Source of the DNA: Clostridia bacterium
GTDB lineage: Bacteria; Bacillota; Clostridia; Oscillospirales; CAG-272
Direction of reading: 5' to 3'
Assembly: GCA_017504605.1 (NCBI GenBank)
Contig: JAFVQW010000021.1
Location: forward strand, 1 to 42,238
DNA length: 42,238 nt
The notes beneath the pieces are model-generated. The model saw only the letters and a list, made by a program, of their open reading frames with translations. It did not search any database and was not told the origin of the DNA. The position numbers and the translations under genes are program-made. Shown piece by piece: positions 35,207 through 42,238 of this stretch (position 1 is the stretch's first letter; every line of letters begins with the position of its first letter).

Positions 35207-35212
35207 CGACTC

Positions 35213-35242
35213 GGTCGGGAGTATTCCTCCCGACCTTTTTTT
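35213..35242. terminator. Terminator after the dCMP deaminase gene
   Basis: GGTCGGGAG (35213-35221) pairs with CTCCCGACC (35227-35235), followed by a run of seven T. It also lies just after the convergent alaX stop. Confidence 0.92.
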
Positions 35243-36380
35243 ATTTGAAGTATTTCTTTATCCTATCAAGGCTCGTGTAGAAGCTGCCCTGTATCATCTC
35301 GCCTCTGCCGCCGCCGCGGCCCTCAAGTGCCGAGTTTATCTCCTTTGCCGCCTTACCGAGGTCGGCGCCGCGCGAGGCAATTACGTATTTGTAATTATTC
35401 TCCTCGCCGCCGAGTGCGACGGCAATCCCCGAAATGCGCGTGGCCACACTGTCGGCAAGAGCGCGGAGCCCCTCGGGGGAAAGCTCGGGGTGATAAAGCA
35501 CCGCATTTCCCTCCTCGGGCACGGTGGCGGTAATAAGCCCGACGTAGCGCTCCTCGAGAGCGCGATTTTTATATCTTTCGTTTTCAAGCTCTGCAAGAAA
35601 TACCGATAGCGCCTCGGGTGTTTTCTCGGGGGGCGCCGAGAGCATACCCGATATTTTACGGAGCGCCTCGTACTTTTTTACCGTATCCGAGTAGGCGTCG
35701 CTCCCCGCGAGCATATATATACGCGTTCCGCCTCTGTGCATCTCAAAGCTCAAAATCTTTATAATTCCAATCTCCCCGAGAGTGCCGACGTGCGGAGCAC
35801 AGCAGGCGCAGTCGTCGTAGCCGTCAATGCTGACTATTCTCACGTCCTGACGGAGCTCAAGCTTCGAGCGGTATTCCATATTTTCAAGCTCCGAGGCAGT
35901 GGGAAAATAGGCGCTGACACGCCTGTTTTCATAAATTGCAAGATTTGCGAGGCGCTCAATCTCTGCTATATCCTCTCGCTCGAGCTTACCGCTCGCATCG
36001 AAGGTAACCATATCCTCGCCAAGATGAAAGCCGACGTTATCAAAGCCGTGGCGGGTATGTATTATTCCCGATAGTAGGTGCTCGGCGGTATGGCTCTGCA
36101 TTTTACGAAAGCGCTCGGGAAAATCTATTTCTCCTTTGACGGCGGTGCCAACACCAAGCGGTGCCTCGGTCTTGTGATATATAATCCCACCTCGCTCGAA
36201 GGCATCAAGAACCCGCACCCCCGAAAGAGTGCCGCCGTCGGCGCTCTGTCCCGCCTCGTTAGGAAAGAAGGCGGTTCTGTCAAGCGCGATAAGATAAGCA
36301 CCCCGCTCCTCTGTGCACTCGGTGACCGTGGCGGTAAAATCCTTTATATAGGCGTCCTTATAATACAGCTTCTCTGTCAT
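35241..36380 (-). CDS. Alanyl-tRNA editing protein (AlaX-L type, with DHHA1 domain)
   Basis: A 379-residue freestanding homologue of the AlaRS editing domain, which hydrolyses Ser- or Gly-tRNA(Ala). Residues about 30-50 match the beta-barrel (ALDRTAFFPNEAGQSADGG). The zinc site is HTAEHLL (HxxxH) plus CACCAPHV (CxxxH). From about 280 the tail reads LYHPELSPEGLRALADSV and ends in GGGRGEMIQGSF, a DHHA1 pattern. The start overlaps the upstream RluA-family gene by four bases, giving coupled translation. Confidence 0.9.
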   Translation of the reverse strand: MTEKLYYKDAYIKDFTATVTECTEERGAYLIALDRTAFFPNEAGQSADGGTLSGVRVLDAFERGGIIYHKTEAPLGVGTAVKGEIDFPERFRKMQSHTAEHLLSGIIHTRHGFDNVGFHLGEDMVTFDASGKLEREDIAEIERLANLAIYENRRVSAYFPTASELENMEYRSKLELRQDVRIVSIDGYDDCACCAPHVGTLGEIGIIKILSFEMHRGGTRIYMLAGSDAYSDTVKKYEALRKISGMLSAPPEKTPEALSVFLAELENERYKNRALEERYVGLITATVPEEGNAVLYHPELSPEGLRALADSVATRISGIAVALGGEENNYKYVIASRGADLGKAAKEINSALEGRGGGRGEMIQGSFYTSLDRIKKYFK

Positions 36381-37054
36381 TTTCCCTCTCCGTAAAGCTC
36401 GTTTTTAAATAGACTGAAGGGGTATCCGTCGGCCGGCGGCAGTGCCGAGACCGAGAGAGTGCGCCCGAAGGGGCGGGCAAAAATCCCCGAGGCGAAGAGC
36501 GCGACGGTGGGCGACTGAATACGGCTGCCGTACTTCTTGTCACCTACTATCGGGTAGCCCTCCTTGGCAAGTTGTGCCCTTATCTGATGAAATCTGCCCG
36601 TCGTAAGATTTACCCTGACGAGCGTAAGGGGTCCGTTCTCGCTCTCGGTACAGGCTATCGGGGTGTATTCGAGATACGCCTCCTTAACGCCGCGCCGCTC
36701 GCGGTCGGTAATATAGGCCTTCCCCTCGGCGGCATTCTTGTAGATATATCCGTGAAGCGCGCCGCCGGGGGCGTTTCCCGCGACGACGGCAAGATATTCC
36801 TTCCTCGCCTCCCTCTCGGCGAAAATGCGCGAGAGCTCGCCCGCCGCCCGAGAGCTTCTTGCAAGGGCGAGCACGCCGCCCGTAACTCTGTCAAGGCGGT
36901 GCACGAGCCAGAGCGCATCACGCTCTCCTCTCTCCCGAAGCTCGAGCGCGGTGGCACGGAGCGCATCGAGCGAGCCAGTGGGGTCGGACTGCGAGGGCAT
37001 ACCGAAGGGCTTATTTATTACGACTGTATCCTTGTCAAGATAAAGAATTTCCAT
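36377..37054 (-). CDS. Second RluA-family pseudouridine synthase (no S4 domain)
   Basis: A 225-residue enzyme with ILYLDKDTVVINKPFGMPSQ, the catalytic LVHRLDRVTGGVLALARS (Asp in HRLDxxTGG) and TTGRFHQIRAQLAKEGYPIVG. Lacking an S4 domain, it resembles the short TruC/YlyB-like members; the target RNA is unknown. I chose ATG 37054, preceded by GGAG, because the longer frame (to 37096) starts inside the terminator hairpin 37070-37104. It is coupled to alaX. Confidence 0.9.
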   Translation of the reverse strand: MEILYLDKDTVVINKPFGMPSQSDPTGSLDALRATALELRERGERDALWLVHRLDRVTGGVLALARSSRAAGELSRIFAEREARKEYLAVVAGNAPGGALHGYIYKNAAEGKAYITDRERRGVKEAYLEYTPIACTESENGPLTLVRVNLTTGRFHQIRAQLAKEGYPIVGDKKYGSRIQSPTVALFASGIFARPFGRTLSVSALPPADGYPFSLFKNELYGEGK

Positions 37055-37069
37055 ATCCGTCTCCGTCAC

Positions 37070-37104
37070 AAAAGCCGTTGCAACGAGGGGTCGCAACGGC
37101 TTTT
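37070..37104. terminator. Terminator between ECF component and RluA-family gene
   Basis: AAAAGCCGTTGC (37070-37081) pairs with GCAACGGCTTTT (37093-37104). The minus-strand T run is only four, so the downstream genes may depend on readthrough; no separate promoter was seen. Confidence 0.75.
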
Positions 37105-37109
37105 TAAAT

Positions 37110-37679
37110 TTATGCCTTCTTGATGTTTACTATTCTGTATACCGTGGGCACGAGAACGATGTTCACGAGCACCTCGATAAGAATATTAATTCCAACGAAA
37201 AACGTGATGATATAGGGGAAAATATTCGTGCCGCCGGCAAGGCCCGCAACGAAATCGAAGAAGAAGAGGTAGCAGCCGAGAACGAACACCGCGCTGTTCA
37301 CAATAGGTGCGGTGAGCGCCGCCGCGAAGATAGCGACGTATCTGTTTTTCTTCTCAATCAAGGAGTATACAAGCCCCGAGCACAGGCCCGCGAGAGTTCC
37401 CTTCAAGAGCACGGTAACGACGGTACCAAGGGGGTTAATCGTAAGAAAGCCCGCGGCATCTCCGGTTACGAGAACCATAATGCTGAACACGGCGCCGAGC
37501 CAAGCACCCGACCACTTACCCACGAGCGCCGCGCCGATAGCAATAGGCACGAGCGAGAGGGTTATAGAAACGGGGAGAAAGCCCTTAGTCGGCGAGGTAA
37601 CCCACTGCAAAACACATATGATAGCCGTGAGAACGGCGAGATATACAAGCTTTTTTGTTTCGATTGTTTTTTTGTTCAT
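37110..37679 (-). CDS. ECF-transporter S component
   Basis: A 189-residue membrane protein with about six helices, beginning TKKLVYLAVLTAIICVLQWV and including PVSITLSLVPIAIGAALVGKW and LGAVFSIMVLVTGDAAGFL, then FFVGINILIEVLVNIVLVP. This is the layout of substrate-binding (S) components of energy-coupling-factor vitamin importers (PF12822-like). The substrate cannot be told and no riboswitch lies upstream. I chose ATG 37679; GGAG lies 8 bases before it. The ECF ATPases and T component are not in the window. Confidence 0.85.
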   Translation of the reverse strand: MNKKTIETKKLVYLAVLTAIICVLQWVTSPTKGFLPVSITLSLVPIAIGAALVGKWSGAWLGAVFSIMVLVTGDAAGFLTINPLGTVVTVLLKGTLAGLCSGLVYSLIEKKNRYVAIFAAALTAPIVNSAVFVLGCYLFFFDFVAGLAGGTNIFPYIITFFVGINILIEVLVNIVLVPTVYRIVNIKKA

Positions 37680-37708
37680 AACAGCACACTCCAAAAAATA
37701 TCGTATGC

Positions 37709-37737
37709 ATTATAACACATTGCGCGAAAAAAATCAA
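37709..37737 (-). promoter_or_regulatory. Promoter of the ECF S component gene
   Basis: Minus strand: TTGATT (37732-37737), 17 bp, TATAAT (37709-37714). The -35 overlaps the stop codon of the upstream surface-protein gene. Confidence 0.8.
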
Positions 37738-40700
37738 GTCCTGTCATTTCTTTTTCCGCTAATCTGCACCTTTTTCGCCTCGCCGCCCGTCAGGGCTATC
37801 ATCTTCACCGCCGAGAGACTGAAGCTCGTCGCGTATATGACAAGCGGCTTATCAATGACACCTCTTGCAAGAACCTTGAGATAGGCCGTGCCCTCGGGAA
37901 CGAGGCCTCGCTCCTTTAGGATATTCACGTCAACGCGCTCGCCCGCTGAAAACTCCTCGGAGAGAGTATCGAGGTTTATCACCGCGCGGCCGCGGCCCTC
38001 GGTGTAGATGGTCTCCTCTGCCCGAACGAGCAGCGTGCGCGCCATAGCGTTGCTGATTAGGCTCTCCGCGCGAAGAACGTCGACCGAGAGCAGCTCCTCT
38101 CCGACACCGCCGCCGAATATAACGCCCGTATCGGTTATTACACCGTCGTCCGCCCTGCGTACGTGCCCCTTACCGAGAAGCGCTCCTATCTTATCCCGCT
38201 TATAAATCACAAGAAAGATAAAAAGCGTAAGCAAAAGAAGTCCGAGCGAGACGGTCAGCGTTATCCGCCGTGCCGAGGGAGACAGAGTGTCGCGGCGGAT
38301 AAGCTCGCCCTCGGTGACGTAGAGAAGATAATTCGGATTGTCGGTATAGGCCGTCACGCGCTCGCCGACGACGGCGTATTTCACCTCGCTCTCGGGAAGT
38401 GCGCCCGAGACTATCTTACCTGTCGGAGCCTTCTCCCTCTCGAAAAGATAGAGGACGAGGTCGGATACGGTTACGTATACGGGAGCCCTGTGAATAACGA
38501 ACTCCGCCGTGCCGTCGCCCGCGAGGGTGTAGCTCTCGGGGTCGGTGAGAACGAAGCTGACGGTGTATTCCCCCGCCTCGACAAACGGAGCGCTGACTAT
38601 GGGTGTATAAAGAGGCGAGGCGGAAATAGGATAGTGCTCGCCGCCGTCATAGGTCGGATTGTTTAGGAAGGCGGGGGTTATCTGCGCCTTTTTGATAACG
38701 AGCTCTCCCTTCGGGATTTCGGGCGGGTTATAGTTTGACCTATCGTAGTCAAGCATCGCACCGAGCGGATATATACCTACGGCGCGGACGTTCTCGACGG
38801 TGTAGCCGATAACGCTCAGACCCTCGGGAAGGCCGAGAAGCATCGGGGTCACCCCCTCGCCGTTATAGACGTGCTCGACACCGCTCCAATACACGCCCGA
38901 GGTATCAAAATTCGCCCTCTCGACCTCTATTTCGATATGCACCGAAAGAGAGCCGTACCTGACAGTTAAATATCCGTCTCCGACACGGAGAGAGGACGCG
39001 CTCTCGCATACCACCGTAACGCTGTCGCTCTCGGGGGTGAAGCTCGTGCCGTCGTTATTTATAACGGTGAGGCCGAGCAGCTCGGGTGCGGGGACGGTAT
39101 AGGCGCTAAAGCGCGTGCGGTTCGGGCTCGCCGTAAGCTTGGTCGGTAGCACGGGAATACAGTTAAACGCGACGGGGGAGCCCGTAAGAGCGCCGAAGTT
39201 CTGCTCGGCATCGACGTACGCCACGGCAAAGTACCTGCCGGCCGCGAGCGGCAGCTCCGCCCTCTCACTGAGCTCGGGGTCGGTATAGATTGCGTACCGA
39301 ACCTCACCAAACCGTGCCGAGGCAAACAGGGCGGGGGCGCCGCCAAGGAATACGTCCTCTGCCACAAGCGTCTCTATCCACTCGTTCCTCGCGGGGTGCA
39401 CCGTGAAGTCTATGCTCGAATTTATAACGTAATAGTTTTTATTAAGGGAGCGCGCGGTGGCGGTGTATTCTCCCGCATCGGTGCCCCCGCCCGCGAGCGC
39501 TATTGCGCACTCGGTAGCGTATGCCGCGGGGAGCTTCACTCCCCCGTCGAAATAAAGCTCCGTGCTGCCCCAGGAGACGTTAATACCGAGAGGCAGGACG
39601 GTAACCGTCGCGGTGCGCGGCGGCGGGCACTCGTAGTTGTCGCTCGTAAGAATAAAGCTCAGCGTTACGCTCCTCGGCGCATCGGTAACGTCGGTAGCGC
39701 CCGAGGATAAGCTATAGCCGAGCACCGAGCCGTCTGCCCCCACGGGGAGACTGCCCGAGAGGGTGGGATACTGCTCCCTGCCGTTATAGATGCACACGGC
39801 ATCGGTAAAGGATATACCCGAGAGGTCGTATCTTCCGGGGTGTATTTCCCATCTGTATAGCTCAAGGGTAGGCTCGTTGTAGTTGCGCCTGTCGTATTCG
39901 AGGGCGACAGAGGCGTAATATACTCCCGCATCGGCGGCACCCGCATCGGTATAGCCTATAACGCTCACGCCCTCGGGAAGACCCGAGACGTAAACCGAGC
40001 GGCGAGTGCCGTCGTAGACAAAGTCGGAGCCGCTCCACCTAACGCCCGAGAGGTCGTAGTCGGCGCGCAAAACCGAAAAGCTGATTTTGGGATTAAGAAG
40101 AGTATAGTTAGGCCCGGGAGAAAGCGCCTCTGCCGAGTAATTATCATCGGCGTATATCCCGCCTCCGACGGTAGCGAGCGGGTGCTTCGCTCCGAAGACG
40201 TCGGTATAATAAGCCGTCGGGCACTTATAGGTGCCGTCATAGACGAAGAGCCTCTCACCCCATACCGCCTCCGCCTCACGCGGCTTTACCGTCAGTGTCG
40301 CACTGACGGCGGGCGGCAGCTCGTAATTTCGGCTATCGGTAAAGAAGGAAAGCGTGACGGTATATACACCCGCATCGGTGCCGCCGCCCGTTATTTTATA
40401 GCTCGGCGTTATACCGTCGAGACCCGTTGGAAGATAGACCTCACCTTCAAGGGTATGATACCTACCGTCATATACGACCGAGGCATCGCTAAGGCCGGCC
40501 GAAATACCGTAGCTCGCCTTTTTAACGGTGAGAGCAATTACGGCTCGCACTCCCATATACTCGGCGATAACGCCGCCGTCGCCAAAGCGAAGTCCGTCAC
40601 CGCTCTGATAGAAAATTGACACCTCGTCTGCCCCGAGCGTTCTTACAGCACCGCTCTCAAGGGTAAGCAAAAACGAAGCGCCCTCGCGCTCGAAGTATTC

Positions 40701-42238
40701 GAAGGCGAGGTATTCGGTGCGGCTCGGCGGCGTAAGAAGGGTCAGAGCCGTCGGCCTATCGGAAATTATCGAGAAGGAAACGGGCTCGGAGATTAGCTCG
40801 GTGTAGCTCTGTGTCGCCTCGACAAAGGCGCGCATATAGTACTCACCAACGGCACTCGGCGGCTCGGTGCTATATTCTCCGAGCGGCTCTCGGGAGAACA
40901 AAAATACAGGTGTGCCGAACCTTGAGCTCGCCCGAGGGGCGATTTCTGCCCCAAAATATATGTCGCTTACAGAGATTTGGCCTATCCACGTATTCTTAGC
41001 GGGAAGTATCTCGAAGACCACCGAGGAAACAGCCCCGCCGCCCTCGAAGATATAGTTTATCGGGTCGGTGAGCATCACGGTAACGCTATACCGTCCCGCC
41101 TCGCGAGCCGACACGGTCTCTACGGTATAGAGCGGGCTCCCCTGAATATCGGCTACAATTTCCCTGCCCGTATATTCAGTGCGATAGGGCTCGGGCAAGG
41201 CTACCGTTCTCGGTAATACCGAGACGGTGACAAGGGGAGTTCTACAGGTTACCGTGCTGCCGCCGTGGGTGAAGCTGACCTCGCATCTATACCTTCCGCT
41301 ATCGGATACGCTTCGGACGTACAGCGTGCGGGATTTACCCGCCTCGGTGCCGTCCTCTCTAAGCCAACGGAAGGAATATATTCCCTCCTCTGCGAGCGGG
41401 TGCGTAAGAGAATTAAAATCTACGGCTATGCGCTCGCCGCTATAGGGAGCGCTGACCCCCTCGAGGCTAAAGGTCGGCGCGAGAAGGGTGTATTCGGCGT
41501 AGAGCGATGCATCCGAGGCCACGGGGGCGGTAAAATCGAACTCCCGCGTTCGGTCCTCGTCGGCGTACCAGCCCGAAAAGGCGTAGCCCGCTCGCTCGGG
41601 TGCTGCCTCGGCGCTCGGGCGCTCGGCGGCGAGATATTCGCGGCGGGCTACAACTCCCGCATCGGAATAGTAGGTATAGATATAAGGACGGTATACTCCG
41701 AGGAATTCCTTATCCTCCGTGCTCGCATGAGAGGCAAAATAGCTTAATTCAAAGGGAGCGCCGTTAATATCGAAAAGCTCCACAGAGCCGCACTGCGAGG
41801 GCCTCGCCGTGCGAAGGACGGTCGACAGCGTTCCCATATCGAACTCGGAGAGCATCTGTAAGGAGAGTGTGCCGCCGAAATATTCGCCCCCCGAGCCAAG
41901 ATGCACGGGAACCGAGGATATGACGTCATAGGACGACGAGAGGAGCGAGACCGAGCCGAGAAGCCTGAGGCTGCCTCGGTTATATACCGCGGCGCCGCCC
42001 TCGCATACCACTCTGCCGCCCGAGAGCGTGGCGCTGCCGAGCTCGATATCAAGAGCCCGCTCCCGCTCGCTCCTTACCTCGCCGCCCCGAAGAAGATAGA
42101 CCGAGGACGACAGATATTCAAGCCGAACGGCGGTGCTCCGCGGCGCATTTATCCGCCCACCGTTTTGTATAAGAGTACCTCCCTGCACCCGAAGAGTGCC
42201 CGAGGAGAGCTCAACCGATGCCCCCGCCGAGAGCGTGA
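37734..42238 (-). CDS. Giant surface protein: Ig-like and MBG/YDG-like repeats, one TM helix, cytoplasmic uL15-like domain (5' end outside window)
   Basis: About 1,500 residues are visible, in frame to the right edge, so the start is missing. In order from there: beta-helix-like stretch (LGSATLSGGRVVCEGGA); one Listeria-Bacteroides repeat (ERAGYAFSGWYADEDRTREF); an Ig-like domain (FRWLREDGTEAGKS, SDSGRYRCEVSF); then about eight MBG/YDG-like units, each with YDG or YNG near the start (VYDGRYHTLEG, FVYDGTYKCPT, CIYNGREQYPTL, PTYDGGEHYPIS) and GxYTVTLSF-type strands. One transmembrane helix (LTVSLGLLLLTLFIFLVIYKR) leaves a 153-residue cytoplasmic tail. The tail's last about 75 residues resemble ribosomal protein uL15. 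It is probably an outward-facing adhesin or sensor; the function is unknown. Confidence 0.85.
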   Translation of the reverse strand, partial: TLSAGASVELSSGTLRVQGGTLIQNGGRINAPRSTAVRLEYLSSSVYLLRGGEVRSERERALDIELGSATLSGGRVVCEGGAAVYNRGSLRLLGSVSLLSSSYDVISSVPVHLGSGGEYFGGTLSLQMLSEFDMGTLSTVLRTARPSQCGSVELFDINGAPFELSYFASHASTEDKEFLGVYRPYIYTYYSDAGVVARREYLAAERPSAEAAPERAGYAFSGWYADEDRTREFDFTAPVASDASLYAEYTLLAPTFSLEGVSAPYSGERIAVDFNSLTHPLAEEGIYSFRWLREDGTEAGKSRTLYVRSVSDSGRYRCEVSFTHGGSTVTCRTPLVTVSVLPRTVALPEPYRTEYTGREIVADIQGSPLYTVETVSAREAGRYSVTVMLTDPINYIFEGGGAVSSVVFEILPAKNTWIGQISVSDIYFGAEIAPRASSRFGTPVFLFSREPLGEYSTEPPSAVGEYYMRAFVEATQSYTELISEPVSFSIISDRPTALTLLTPPSRTEYLAFEYFEREGASFLLTLESGAVRTLGADEVSIFYQSGDGLRFGDGGVIAEYMGVRAVIALTVKKASYGISAGLSDASVVYDGRYHTLEGEVYLPTGLDGITPSYKITGGGTDAGVYTVTLSFFTDSRNYELPPAVSATLTVKPREAEAVWGERLFVYDGTYKCPTAYYTDVFGAKHPLATVGGGIYADDNYSAEALSPGPNYTLLNPKISFSVLRADYDLSGVRWSGSDFVYDGTRRSVYVSGLPEGVSVIGYTDAGAADAGVYYASVALEYDRRNYNEPTLELYRWEIHPGRYDLSGISFTDAVCIYNGREQYPTLSGSLPVGADGSVLGYSLSSGATDVTDAPRSVTLSFILTSDNYECPPPRTATVTVLPLGINVSWGSTELYFDGGVKLPAAYATECAIALAGGGTDAGEYTATARSLNKNYYVINSSIDFTVHPARNEWIETLVAEDVFLGGAPALFASARFGEVRYAIYTDPELSERAELPLAAGRYFAVAYVDAEQNFGALTGSPVAFNCIPVLPTKLTASPNRTRFSAYTVPAPELLGLTVINNDGTSFTPESDSVTVVCESASSLRVGDGYLTVRYGSLSVHIEIEVERANFDTSGVYWSGVEHVYNGEGVTPMLLGLPEGLSVIGYTVENVRAVGIYPLGAMLDYDRSNYNPPEIPKGELVIKKAQITPAFLNNPTYDGGEHYPISASPLYTPIVSAPFVEAGEYTVSFVLTDPESYTLAGDGTAEFVIHRAPVYVTVSDLVLYLFEREKAPTGKIVSGALPESEVKYAVVGERVTAYTDNPNYLLYVTEGELIRRDTLSPSARRITLTVSLGLLLLTLFIFLVIYKRDKIGALLGKGHVRRADDGVITDTGVIFGGGVGEELLSVDVLRAESLISNAMARTLLVRAEETIYTEGRGRAVINLDTLSEEFSAGERVDVNILKERGLVPEGTAYLKVLARGVIDKPLVIYATSFSLSAVKMIALTGGEAKKVQISGKRNDRT
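37767..37985 (-). other. uL15-like (Ribosomal_L27A fold) C-terminal domain of the surface protein
   Basis: The tail reads AVINLDTL, FSAGERVDVNILKERGLV, YLKVLARGVIDKPLVIYA, SFSLSAVKMIALTGGEA. It keeps, in order, the hallmarks of the uL15 C-terminal half: (V/I)NLxxL, F..G..V....L.E.G.., KVL..G.(...)K.L.V.A..FS.SA...I...GG. The N-terminal glycine-rich RNA-binding part of uL15 is missing. The similarity is seen by eye. Confidence 0.75.
38196..38264 (-). other. Single transmembrane helix of the surface protein
   Basis: A 23-residue hydrophobic segment ending in YKR, with repeats on the outer side and the charged uL15-like tail inside (positive-inside rule). Confidence 0.85.

Noticed and set aside
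37680..37733. Riboswitch before the ECF S component
   Set aside because: The gap is only about 50 bp, filled by the promoter and ribosome site.

Overview
The window looks like chromosome from a strictly anaerobic Clostridia-class Bacillota, probably an uncultured gut-type lineage. The pointers are a trimeric electron-bifurcating [FeFe] hydrogenase operon, a PflX-like radical SAM enzyme, potABCD, AG-rich Shine-Dalgarno sites, and housekeeping promoters close to TTGACA-17 bp-TATAAT. No rRNA, tRNA, CRISPR array, transposase or phage gene was found. Both window edges cut through very large minus-strand genes for secreted or cell-surface proteins.

Layout. 1-4460 (minus, runs off the left edge): a secreted heparinase II/III-type polysaccharide lyase with three Listeria-Bacteroides-type repeats and beta-helix-like tails. 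4588-6018: an apparent fusion of a polyprenol/phytol-kinase-like half with a DUF92 half. 6190-8526: small accessory genes, namely a KOW/Tudor-like protein, a SLOG-family protein divergent from a small XRE regulator with shared dyad operators, a lipoprotein and a doubtful ORF running into an array of short hairpins. 8714-12381: gpmI preceded by a type IIA topoisomerase B subunit. 12535-13080: a YfcE phosphodiesterase.

13300-21496 is one operon from a consensus promoter. It encodes the hydrogenase (NuoE-, NuoF- and HydA-type subunits plus a [2Fe-2S] thioredoxin-fold protein). Embedded in it is a probable H2- or redox-sensing module: DRTGG-like protein, RsbW-like ATPase, sensory-type [FeFe] hydrogenase homologue, second DRTGG-like protein, PHP phosphoesterase and GHKL ATPase, mostly with overlapping or abutting reading frames. 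After a stretch of consecutive hairpins come an HD hydrolase and a TIM-barrel protein (minus), an RluA-type pseudouridine synthase (plus), ligA and a type Ic aspartate aminotransferase (minus), a degenerate biotin-ligase-like protein and an M50 protease (plus).

29621-33734 is potABCD, with an unusual membrane-spanning tail on PotD. Then follow PflX-like radical SAM (minus), dCMP deaminase (plus), and alaX, a second RluA synthase and an ECF-transporter S component (minus). The right edge (37734 onward) is a surface protein of at least 1,500 residues with Ig-like and MBG/YDG-like repeats, one transmembrane helix and a cytoplasmic tail that ends in a domain resembling the C-terminal half of ribosomal protein uL15. 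I regard that uL15-like tail and the sensory module inside the hydrogenase operon as the two observations most worth following up.
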